Source: Pseudomonadota bacterium
Lineage (GTDB): Bacteria; Pseudomonadota; Alphaproteobacteria; ATCC43930; CGMCC-115725
Direction of reading: 5' to 3'
DNA: 16,164 nt
NCBI GenBank assembly: GCA_021790295.1
Contig: JAJYIC010000016.1
Location: 1 to 16,164 of the forward strand
The notes below the pieces were generated by a model. It had not been told where the DNA came from, did not search any database, and saw only the letters and a program-made list of their open reading frames with translations. The translations under genes were made by a program, and so were the position numbers. Below are positions 6,527 to 12,993 of the stretch, piece by piece. The stretch's first letter is position 1. Every line of letters begins with the position of its first letter.

Positions 6527-7424
6527 CGCCCGGCCTCGCGGCGAGGGGTTTTTGCCGAGGCATCGAGGGAAGAGGATGCCGGGAGGCGCTGTGCGCCCGC
6601 AAGGTCGAAACCTTTTCCCGCAACCGGCGCGCTTTCGCCTCGATCCGTTTCCCCGTCTTGCGGAAAGCCCACTCTCTCAGGGCCGTGGTTTCGAGAAGGG
6701 CCGCTTTGCGCGCCACCGTTGCCGGCAGGGAAGGCGGGGCGGAGGCGGCCGTTCCCGTTTTGCGGCTCTTGAGAAGGGCGCGCGCCTCTCCGGTAAAGAG
6801 GATCGTGTCGCCTTTGTCGATCACTCGGAACCCTTTTGCAATGATCCGTCCCGCGGGCCCCTGCCCTTCGATCGGGTCCTCGCCGCGCGCCGTATCGGCG
6901 CCGAGGTTGAGATGGGCGCGGCGAGTCTCGAAACGAGCCCCCTCTCCGCGCACCAGTTGGACGCGGCCGAAAAGATCGAGAAGTCCCGCTCCCGCCTGGT
7001 AAACCCCGCTTGCGGCGGTCATCGTAACGCGGGTTCCCGGTCTCAACGCCATCACCGCCCGCGGCGCTTTCAGAGCGAGAAGGTCTTTGTTGTCGGGCAG
7101 TTGCCGGGCGACCGTGGCGGTGACCACATAAGGCCGGTTCTGGCGATCGACATTGGCAAAGCGCGCATCGATCATGGTCAGGTGCCTTGCCTGGCGCAAG
7201 TCGATCGCGGGAAGGGCGGCGGCGCCGCTTTCGAAAAGGGCGAGAAGGCGCGGCCAGGCCGCGACCAGAAGCACAAGGGCGATGCCGAGGGCGGGAAGCA
7301 TCCGTTTTAAAAGCGCCACGCGGCGGCTGTAACGGTCGATCGCGGCGTGCCGGCCCGCAGCGCTTCCCGCGCCGTAAAAAAAGAGGGCGCCGCGCTCCGG
7401 CCGTTTCTCCAAAGAGGCGCCCAT
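6516..7424 (-). CDS. lptC: LPS export protein LptC with long basic C-terminal tail
   Basis: A 302-residue protein from the ATG at 7424, which lies just after the kdsD stop; a longer frame from 7463 would overlap kdsD. A basic N terminus (about 40 residues) leads to one membrane segment, about residues 43-64 (LPALGIALVLLVAAWPRLLALF). A periplasmic LptC-type domain covers about 70-220, with beta-strand patterns such as VVTATVARQLPDNKD and GVYQAGAGLLDLFGRVQL. LptC is the bitopic link between LptBFG and LptA. The last 80 residues (about 221-302) are rich in Arg, Lys and Ala and have no counterpart in typical 190-220-residue LptC proteins. Sequence identity in this family is low, so the name rests on topology, fold pattern and place between kdsD and lptA. 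Confidence 0.88.
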   Translation of the reverse strand: MGASLEKRPERGALFFYGAGSAAGRHAAIDRYSRRVALLKRMLPALGIALVLLVAAWPRLLALFESGAAALPAIDLRQARHLTMIDARFANVDRQNRPYVVTATVARQLPDNKDLLALKAPRAVMALRPGTRVTMTAASGVYQAGAGLLDLFGRVQLVRGEGARFETRRAHLNLGADTARGEDPIEGQGPAGRIIAKGFRVIDKGDTILFTGEARALLKSRKTGTAASAPPSLPATVARKAALLETTALREWAFRKTGKRIEAKARRLREKVSTLRAHSASRHPLPSMPRQKPLAARPGDER

Positions 7425-7438
7425 TTCTTCCGCCGCCC

Positions 7439-8449
7439 TCAAAGGACGCCCGCGCGCAGGCAATCATGCATGTGCAGAAAGCCGATCGGACGGCACTCTT
7501 CGTCGACGACGAAAAGCGAGGTGATCGCCGAACGGTTCATCACTCCCAACGCCTCGGCGGCAAGGGCGCCGCGGGCGATGGTCTTGGGCTCGTGATGCAT
7601 GATCTCTGCCGCCAGGCGAGCGAGAAGCCGATCATTCATGTGACGGCGCAGGTCGCCGTCGGTGATGATTCCGATCAAACGCCCTTTTTCATCCCTCACT
7701 CCGACGCAACCGAAGCTTTTGGCGGTCATCACCAGGATCGCTTCCGACATGGGCGCCGAGGGCCCGACGAGCGGAACCTCGAGCGCGCCGTGCATGATGT
7801 CGCCGACCCGCAAAAGCGTGCGACCGAGCCTGCCGCCGGGATGGAAAATCCGGAAATCGACGGGGGTGAAGCCTTTGCGTTCGAGAAGCGCGATCGCCAA
7901 CGCATCTCCGAGGCTCATCATCATCGTCGTCGAGGTCGTCGGCGCCAGCCCCAAAGGGCAGGCTTCGGCAACCTGAGGAAGCAGAAGCACGGCGTCGGCC
8001 GCTTCCGCGAGCGTCGAACCCTTTCCCGAGGTGATCGCCACGAGCGGGATCTTGAAACGCCGCGAATAAGCGATGATGTCGGCAAATTCCGGGCTTTCCC
8101 CGGAATTGGACAAGGCGAGGAGCGCATCCTCGCCCCCGATCATGCCGAGATCGCCGTGGCTTGCCTCGACCGGGTGGACGAACTGGGCAGGGGTGCCGGT
8201 CGAAGCGAGCGTTGCCGCGATCTTGCGCGCGACATGGCCGCTTTTGCCGAGGCCGGTGACGACGACGCGCCCTTTCGCCGCCGCGATAAGGCCAACCACC
8301 AAGGCAAAAGCGCGATCGAGGGAAGAGGCGAGGCTTTCGAGCCCTCGGATCTCGTCCCTCAGGACCCGGCGCGCGACCTCGAGGTCGCCCTTTGCGGCTT
8401 CGCCCCCTGCCGCCTCTTCCGCTATCGCCCGAACCAAAGCCTCGCTCAT
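7439..8449 (-). CDS. kdsD: Arabinose-5-phosphate isomerase KdsD (KpsF/GutQ family)
   Basis: A 336-residue protein from the ATG at 8449, close to the 328 residues of E. coli KdsD. The SIS sugar-isomerase domain (about 45-180) contains VTGLGKSGHVARKIA, the family hallmark HPVEASHGDLGM (residues 92-103) and the SNSGES loop (114-119). Two CBS domains follow (about 215-270 and 280-333, each with an (I/F)GxxxxxD-like end, such as GIITDGDLRRHM). KdsD converts ribulose-5-phosphate to arabinose-5-phosphate, the first step toward Kdo of the LPS core. It lies upstream of lptC, linking Kdo supply with LPS export. A longer frame reaches a TTG at 8551, but that extension has no family features, so 111 bases separate it from rnd. 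Confidence 0.96.
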   Translation of the reverse strand: MSEALVRAIAEEAAGGEAAKGDLEVARRVLRDEIRGLESLASSLDRAFALVVGLIAAAKGRVVVTGLGKSGHVARKIAATLASTGTPAQFVHPVEASHGDLGMIGGEDALLALSNSGESPEFADIIAYSRRFKIPLVAITSGKGSTLAEAADAVLLLPQVAEACPLGLAPTTSTTMMMSLGDALAIALLERKGFTPVDFRIFHPGGRLGRTLLRVGDIMHGALEVPLVGPSAPMSEAILVMTAKSFGCVGVRDEKGRLIGIITDGDLRRHMNDRLLARLAAEIMHHEPKTIARGALAAEALGVMNRSAITSLFVVDEECRPIGFLHMHDCLRAGVL

Positions 8450-8488
8450 CGCCGAAAAACATCCGCAGCCGCCGCGAAAAAGAGCCGA

Positions 8489-8503
8489 GGAAAGGCCCTT
8501 TCC
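8489..8503 (-). other. Hairpin and possible weak promoter in the rnd-kdsD gap
   Basis: In the 111-base gap before kdsD, GGAAAG and CTTTCC form a perfect six-pair stem with a three-base loop. A few bases upstream on the minus strand, TTGCGC and CATAAC are separated by 17 bases and could be a poor promoter. After the stem there is a CTCTTTTT stretch nine bases away, too far for a standard terminator. The gap may carry a separate start signal for the kdsD-lpt-rpoN block. Confidence 0.25.
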
Positions 8504-8560
8504 GCCTGTTATGAACCGAGCCGCCCCGGCGCGCAACGCGACCGGCGCCAAACCCTGCCC

Positions 8561-9172
8561 CTAATGCGCGAATAGATCCTCCTCGGGCCAGCCTTCGAGA
8601 TCGAGAAGAACGCGGGTAGGGAGAAAATCGAAACAGGCGCGCGCAAGTTCCGCCCGCCCCTCGCGCGCCAGCATCTCGTCGAGACGGCTGCGCAAGGCAT
8701 GAAGGTGAAGGACGTCGGAAGCGGCGTAGCGAAGCTGTTCTTCGCTGAGAACCGGGTTTCCCCAATCCGAAGTCTGCTGCTGCTTCGACACATCGATGTT
8801 GAGGAGGTCTTTGCACAAGTCCCTAAGCCCGTGGCGGTCGCTAAAGGTGCGGGCAAGACGGGAAGCGATCTTGGTGCAATAGACCGGACGCGCCATCACC
8901 CCGAGATAACGGTAAAGCATGGCGAGGTCGTAACGCGCGTAATGAAAGAGTTTGACGACCGCGGGATCCGCCAGAAGACGCTTCAACTGCGGCGCCTCGT
9001 AAAGGCCCGCCGCGAATTGGACGAGATGCGCCTCTCCATCCCCGCCCGAAAGCTGAACGAGGCACAGCCGGTCGCGATGAGGGTTGAGGCCCATCGCCTC
9101 GGTATCGATGGCGACGATCGGCCCCAAGCGAAGGCCGTCCGGAAGATCGCCGCGGTGAAGACGATGGCTCAT
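8561..9172 (-). CDS. rnd: Ribonuclease D, short single-domain form (DEDDy 3'-5' exonuclease)
   Basis: A 203-residue protein holding one DnaQ-like exonuclease domain. The DEDDy residues are visible: Asp23 and Glu25 in VAIDTEAMGL, Asp82 in FHYARYDLAML, and Tyr149 with Asp153 in RYAASDVLHLHAL. E. coli RNase D (375 residues) has two HRDC domains after the catalytic domain; these are absent, as in many alphaproteobacterial forms. The family trims 3' ends of tRNA precursors and other small RNAs. The start ATG is at 9172, 20 bases after the CCA end of tRNA-Leu, in the same orientation, so the gene probably shares the tRNA promoter. The short form is also annotated simply as 3'-5' exonuclease. Confidence 0.92.
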   Translation of the reverse strand: MSHRLHRGDLPDGLRLGPIVAIDTEAMGLNPHRDRLCLVQLSGGDGEAHLVQFAAGLYEAPQLKRLLADPAVVKLFHYARYDLAMLYRYLGVMARPVYCTKIASRLARTFSDRHGLRDLCKDLLNIDVSKQQQTSDWGNPVLSEEQLRYAASDVLHLHALRSRLDEMLAREGRAELARACFDFLPTRVLLDLEGWPEEDLFAH

Positions 9173-9192
9173 GCCGCTTTCGGGTTCCAGAG

Positions 9193-9279
9193 TGGTGCCC
9201 AGGAGAAGACTCGAACTTCCACGAGCTGTCGCCCACTAGAACCTGAATCTAGCGCGTCTACCAATTCCGCCACCTGGGC
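9193..9279 (-). tRNA. tRNA-Leu (anticodon CAG), CCA encoded
   Basis: Read on the minus strand, the acceptor arms GCCCAGG and CCTGGGC pair perfectly, followed by A and an encoded CCA. The D arm contains GGAATTGGTAGACGC, typical of class II tRNA-Leu. The anticodon stem CTAGA/TCTAG encloses the loop TTCAGGT, giving anticodon CAG, which reads CUG. A long variable arm (TGGGCGACAGCTCG region) and a T arm with GTTCGAGTC follow. The total is 87 bases with CCA. CUG is a frequent leucine codon in GC-rich genomes. Confidence 0.97.
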
Positions 9280-9293
9280 AACGCGACGGGGAG

Positions 9294-9322
9294 CACATAA
9301 AGGGCCGCGCCCGCGATGTCAA
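9294..9322 (-). promoter_or_regulatory. Promoter of tRNA-Leu (and probably rnd)
   Basis: On the minus strand a perfect -35 box TTGACA (9317-9322) is followed after exactly 17 bases by TATGTG (9294-9299). The distance from the -10 box to the tRNA 5' end is 14 bases, which suits a short leader. This is the clearest sigma-70-type promoter in the window and may also feed rnd and the genes behind it. Confidence 0.75.
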
Positions 9323-9350
9323 TCTTTTGCCCCTCGCGGCCGGCGTCGGC

Positions 9351-9379
9351 TTTGCGCGCCGGGCGCACTCGGTGATAAA
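9351..9379 (+). promoter_or_regulatory. Possible weak promoter for the NDUFA9-like gene
   Basis: TTTGCG (9351-9356) and GATAAA (9374-9379) are 17 bases apart, in the 123-base space between the divergent tRNA promoter and the ATG at 9446. The match to consensus is only partial, so this is a candidate, not a firm call. Confidence 0.3.
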
Positions 9380-9445
9380 AAGGCCGGCGCAAAGATCGGG
9401 AAATTCGCGGCCCGCGGGTCGGCGGGAGCGCAAGCGGGGGAAGGG

Positions 9446-10390
9446 ATGGACACTCGCCGTGGGGCGGTGCTCGGCGGATCGGGCTTTATCGGCCGTTATG
9501 TGGTGAAGCGCCTGGCCGCGCGCGGCGCGGTCATTGCCGTCGGCTGCCGCAACGCCGAAGAAGCCAAATTTTTGAAGCCGATGGGGGAGGTCGGCCAGAT
9601 CGCGACCGTCAATGTCGGGATCGGAGAGGAGGCGCGGCTGTCGGCCTTTCTCGCCGGCAATCTCTGGCTCGTCAACGCCGTCGGCATCCTTGCGGAAACC
9701 GGCTCGCAGAGTTTCGATCTCGTCCATCGCGCGGGGCCCGAACTGCTTGCGCGCCTCGCGCGGCAGGCGGGCGTCGAGCGTTTCGTCCATCTTTCGGCAA
9801 TCGGCGCAGACGCGCGTTCGCCTTCCGTTTATGCCCGCAGCAAGGCGGCAGGAGAGGCGGCGGTGCGCGAATTTTTCCCGACCGCGACGATCCTGCGCCC
9901 CTCCGTCGTCTTCGGTCCGGAAGACCGGTTTTTCAACCGCTTGGCCGAGACGGCGCTGTTCTCTCCGATCCTGCCTTTGATCGGCGGCGGGCACACGCGG
10001 TTTCAGCCGGTCTATGTGGGCGACGTCGCCGAAGCGGTGGTGAGATGCCTCGAGGACGGCGCCACCGAAGGGCGCACTTACGAGCTCGGAGGGCCGCAAA
10101 TCTACAGTTTCCGCGAAATCGCCGAGCTTGTCCTCTCCGAGATCCGGCGCAAGCGCCTTCTCGTCGAGATCCCTTTCGGCTTCGCCGCCTTCCAGGCAAA
10201 GTTCCTCTCCCTCCTTCCGAACCCGCCTTTGACCGAAGACCAGGTCCTGCTTTTAGAGCGCGACAATGTGGTTTCCGCGGGCGCGCTCGGCCTTGCCGAT
10301 CTCGGCATCAAAGCGAGCGCCGTCGAAGAGATCCTGCCCGCCTATCTCGACCGCTTTCGCCGCGGCGGCTGGTACGAAAGGGGAAAGTGA
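9446..10390 (+). CDS. NDUFA9-like NAD(P)-binding protein (atypical SDR family)
   Basis: A 314-residue protein from an ATG preceded by GGGGGAAGGG. A much longer upstream frame exists but crosses the tRNA and rnd on the other strand, so it is not the start. The N terminus AVLGGSGFIGRYVV is the nucleotide-binding loop (GGSGFIG, residues 10-16). Further family points are FVHLSAIGA (113-121), the pair Tyr129/Lys133 in SVYARSKAAGE, RPSVVFGPEDRFFNRLA (151-167) and a late YELGGPQIYSF (212-222). This matches the complex I NDUFA9-like group, a structural NADPH-binding subunit in mitochondria; in alphaproteobacteria the role is less clear, either complex I accessory or a sugar/quinone-type reductase. 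It precedes ampG by 43 bases on the same strand. Confidence 0.85.
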   Translation: MDTRRGAVLGGSGFIGRYVVKRLAARGAVIAVGCRNAEEAKFLKPMGEVGQIATVNVGIGEEARLSAFLAGNLWLVNAVGILAETGSQSFDLVHRAGPELLARLARQAGVERFVHLSAIGADARSPSVYARSKAAGEAAVREFFPTATILRPSVVFGPEDRFFNRLAETALFSPILPLIGGGHTRFQPVYVGDVAEAVVRCLEDGATEGRTYELGGPQIYSFREIAELVLSEIRRKRLLVEIPFGFAAFQAKFLSLLPNPPLTEDQVLLLERDNVVSAGALGLADLGIKASAVEEILPAYLDRFRRGGWYERGK

Positions 10391-10433
10391 GCCGGCCGGG
10401 GGCGCTTTTTTCGCGCGCGGCAGGGAGCCGGTC

Positions 10434-11843
10434 GTGAGCAAAAGAAGGATCGGCGTTGTCGGCGCAGAGGCGAATCCTCTCGCGCCCCAAGCCGCCGCTC
10501 TTTCTTCCACGGCGGCGCGGCTTTCCGCGGGCTGGCTTTTCTCCGTTGCGCTTTATCGCGACAGAAGGCTCCTTGCGATCCTGCTGATGGGGTTTTCGAG
10601 CGGCCTGCCGCTGGTACTGACGGCCGGAACCTTGTCGTTCCGGCTCGCCGAGGCCGGAGTTTCGCTCACCGCGATCGGGCTTTTTGCGCTTGTCGGCCTT
10701 TCCTACAGCCTCAAATTCCTGTGGTCTCCTGCGATCGACCGCCTGCCGCTCCCTTTCCTCACCGCCCGCTTTGGCCGGCGCCGCGGCTGGGCGCTCCTGA
10801 TCCAGCCTCTCCTCGCCTTGGCGATCCTCTCTTTGGGGCTGATCGATCCCGTGTCGGCGCCGGGCTTGACGGCGCTTGCCGCGGTCCTTGTCGCCTTCCT
10901 TTCGGCGAGCCAGGACATCGTCATCGACGCCTATCGGATCGAACTTCTCTTGCCCCAGGAACAGGGCGCGGGGGCCGCGGCGACGCAATGGGGGTATCGT
11001 TTCGGCATGCTTGCCGCTTCGGCGGGAGCGCTTTACGCCGCCCATTGGGGCGGCTGGCGCTTTTCTTATGCGCTGATGGCGGGATTGATGTCGGTCGGCT
11101 TTTTTGCCGTCCTTGCGACGCGCGAGCCTTTCGGGATACGCGGCTTCGAGCCGCTCCAAGTCGGATCCGCCTGGGCGCGTCTCGCCGACTGGCTGCAACG
11201 CGCGGTGGCGGCGCCATTCGGCGATTTCCGCAGGCGCCCCGCCGCGCTCGCGATCCTCGCCTTTATTGTCCTTTACAAATATGGCGACGCCCTTGCCGGG
11301 ACGATGTCGAGCCCCCTTTACGTCGCCATCGGCTTCAGCAAGATCGAGGTCGCCAATATCGGCAAGCTTTACGGGTTTTTCGCAAGCCTTCTGGGGCTCG
11401 CTTTGGGCGGCATCCTCGTTTTCCGCCTCGACGTGATGCGCGCTCTTCTCCTTTGCGGCGCGCTCCAAACGCTTTCGAACCTGATGTACGTTCTTCAGTT
11501 CGAAGCCGGGCGCAATCTCGGCACGCTGGCGCTGACGATCGGCGTCGAGAACCTCACCGGAGCCATGGGATCGGCGGCTTTCGTCGCCTATCTTTCCGGG
11601 CTTTGCCGGCTGCAATTCACGGCGACGCAATATGCCCTTCTCTCTTCGCTCGCCGCCGTCGGGCGCACCATTCTTTCCTCTTCGGGCGGCGCGCTTGCCG
11701 CTTCCGTCGGCTGGGCGCCTTTCTTTCTCCTCAGCACCGCCCTTTGCCTTCCCGGCCTCATTCTTCTCCTTTTTCTGATGAGGCTTCCTTACGAGGCGGA
11801 GCCGGCCCCCGGGGGCGAGCCCCCGACCGCGACAAAATCGTAA
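10434..11843 (+). CDS. ampG: AmpG-family muropeptide permease (MFS)
   Basis: A 469-residue membrane protein with about 12 to 14 hydrophobic segments. I chose the GTG at 10434 because CAGGGAGCC lies just before it and the protein then begins shortly before the first conserved part (LLAILLMGFSSGLPLVLTAG). The family hallmark ASQDIVIDAYRIELL (about residues 160-175) matches the AmpG SQDIVIDAWR type, and FLWSPAIDRLP follows the second helix as in AmpG. AmpG imports GlcNAc-anhydro-MurNAc peptides from the periplasm for peptidoglycan recycling and, in some bacteria, beta-lactamase induction. Its 3' end overlaps the convergent cupin gene by 55 bases. No ampD, ampC or ampR homologue is in the window, so a less specific AmpG-like solute carrier cannot be excluded. 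Confidence 0.85.
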   Translation: MSKRRIGVVGAEANPLAPQAAALSSTAARLSAGWLFSVALYRDRRLLAILLMGFSSGLPLVLTAGTLSFRLAEAGVSLTAIGLFALVGLSYSLKFLWSPAIDRLPLPFLTARFGRRRGWALLIQPLLALAILSLGLIDPVSAPGLTALAAVLVAFLSASQDIVIDAYRIELLLPQEQGAGAAATQWGYRFGMLAASAGALYAAHWGGWRFSYALMAGLMSVGFFAVLATREPFGIRGFEPLQVGSAWARLADWLQRAVAAPFGDFRRRPAALAILAFIVLYKYGDALAGTMSSPLYVAIGFSKIEVANIGKLYGFFASLLGLALGGILVFRLDVMRALLLCGALQTLSNLMYVLQFEAGRNLGTLALTIGVENLTGAMGSAAFVAYLSGLCRLQFTATQYALLSSLAAVGRTILSSSGGALAASVGWAPFFLLSTALCLPGLILLLFLMRLPYEAEPAPGGEPPTATKS

Positions 11844-12145
11844 ACGCCGACCCCTTGCACCAACAGAAAGCGCGCATCGCTTTGCGAACGGTTCGAGATC
11901 AGATGCGCCGTCTTGGCGGGGATGCTGTAGGAACCGCCGACCGGGACAAGGCGGCTGTCTCTGGGCGCCCTCGTTTCGACCGAGAGCGCACCTTCGAGAA
12001 CGAAATACCAGTCGTTCACCGTATTGTGGAAATGCCAGGGTATGGTCTCGCCCGGCGCGAGAGTGAAAATGCGCGCCTGGACATCGCTTCCGACGGCCAC
12101 GGGTTCGACCGATTTGACCTTGTAGCCGCGTCTCTCTTGGCTCAT
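11789..12145 (-). CDS. Small single-domain cupin protein
   Basis: A 118-residue protein with both cupin motifs. Motif 1 is GETIPWHFHNTVNDWYFVLEG in spacing: Gly32, His38, His40, then Asp45 where Glu is usual, and Gly52. Motif 2 is P76AKTAH81LISN85. The residues His38, His40, Asp45 and His81 would bind a metal. Small cupins have many roles (isomerase, dioxygenase, sensor), and nothing here fixes the substrate. The ATG at 12145 has a strong GAGGGGAGG ribosome site. It follows the YgjP-like gene by 22 bases on the same strand, so is probably the last gene of the cobA-cobB unit. The last 18 codons lie in the 3' end of ampG; a hairpin (11810-11825) lies in that overlap. Confidence 0.85.
   Translation of the reverse strand: MSQERRGYKVKSVEPVAVGSDVQARIFTLAPGETIPWHFHNTVNDWYFVLEGALSVETRAPRDSRLVPVGGSYSIPAKTAHLISNRSQSDARFLLVQGVGVYDFVAVGGSPPGAGSAS
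11810..11825. other. Hairpin within the ampG/cupin overlap
   Basis: CGGGGG-type arms: C11810 with G11825 and five G (11811-11815) with five C (11820-11824) around a CGAG loop, six perfect pairs. It sits inside both coding ends and, being symmetric, could act on either transcript. There is no T run on either side, so a classical terminator is not supported. Confidence 0.35.
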
Positions 12146-12167
12146 TGCTCAGCCCTCCCCTCTTTTT

Positions 12168-12956
12168 TCAACCATAACACAAAAGCTCGTTTTTGTGGCG
12201 GGCGAGCCAAAGGCGCGCCTGCCCGATCGCCCTCGCCGCGGGCGGCGCGGCGCCTTTGTCGAGAAGCCTTTCGACAAGGCGCCAAAAACGCGGGCCGTGG
12301 TTCATTTCGGCGAGATGGGCGACTTCATGGGCGAGGAGGTAATCGATGACCCCTTCGGGCGCGAGGATGAGACGCCAACTGAAAGAGAGAGTGCCCTTCT
12401 GCGAACAACTGCCCCAGCGGCTTTTGGTGTCGCGCACGCCGACCTTCCGCGGGCGCCGGCCGATCGCCAAGGCCTCGAGAGGCGCGCGGCCGGCGAATTC
12501 GCGCCGGGCAAGAGCGACGAGATGATCCTTGAGGCGGCGGGAGAGATGGGCGGGGTCGCCGCGCACGCGGATCTCGCCTCCCTCGATCGCGACGAGAGGG
12601 GCCTTCGCGTCGGTTTCGCGGACGATGCGGTGGGGAACGCCCCGTATCGGCACCAAAGCCCCTTCGACAAAGGGCACGCGCTCAGGGAGCGCGGCGAGCC
12701 TTCTCTTTATCCATTCCCGTTTGTCGGAAAGGAAAAGAAGGCCTTTAGAGGCCGCAACGCCGAATGGCAGGACCAGTTCGACCGTATGGGCCGGAGCGTC
12801 GATGCGCACGCTCATGCGCCGCGCTCTGCGGCTCGCCCGCAATTTGAGAGGAGCCCCGAGAGAAAGCCTCGCCTCGGCTTCGGCAAAAAGGGCGAGGGTT
12901 TTCTCCTCGCTTTGCCTTTTCTCTATCCCCTTTCGACCCTCCCCACTGAGAGCCAT
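12168..12956 (-). CDS. YgjP-like (DUF45/M48-type) zinc metallopeptidase
   Basis: A 262-residue protein whose C-terminal half carries the zinc site HEVAH (His210, Glu211, His214) with a third ligand His220 in NHGPRFW. The family stretches KSRWGSCSQKGTLSFSWRLI (about 178-197) and VIDYLLAHEVAHL precede and include it, exactly as in YgjP/DUF45 proteins. The N-terminal half has the family pattern RRARRMSVRIDAP and a REWIKRR helix (80-86). The substrate is unknown in this family; SprT-like DNA-protein crosslink repair has been discussed only for relatives. It starts 37 bases after the cobB stop and is followed by the cupin gene, so all four genes may be co-transcribed. No signal peptide is seen, so it is likely cytoplasmic. 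Confidence 0.9.
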   Translation of the reverse strand: MALSGEGRKGIEKRQSEEKTLALFAEAEARLSLGAPLKLRASRRARRMSVRIDAPAHTVELVLPFGVAASKGLLFLSDKREWIKRRLAALPERVPFVEGALVPIRGVPHRIVRETDAKAPLVAIEGGEIRVRGDPAHLSRRLKDHLVALARREFAGRAPLEALAIGRRPRKVGVRDTKSRWGSCSQKGTLSFSWRLILAPEGVIDYLLAHEVAHLAEMNHGPRFWRLVERLLDKGAAPPAARAIGQARLWLARHKNELLCYG

Positions 12957-12993
12957 GCCGATCCCCTTTGCCGCCCCTCTCTCCTTCTCTCAT

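Noticed and set aside
6523..7467. A 314-residue frame overlapping the whole of lptC
   Set aside because: It is rich in Arg, Pro and Ser, has no membrane segment or domain, and the competing frame has the expected LptC topology and neighbours.
8699..9445. A 249-residue extension upstream of the NDUFA9-like protein
   Set aside because: It runs antisense through rnd and the tRNA, and the ATG at 9446 has a good ribosome site right before the nucleotide-binding loop.
10391..10433. Terminator between the NDUFA9-like gene and ampG (GC-rich part followed by six T)
   Set aside because: The GC-rich part before the T run cannot form a proper stem with a loop; the short spacing favours co-transcription.
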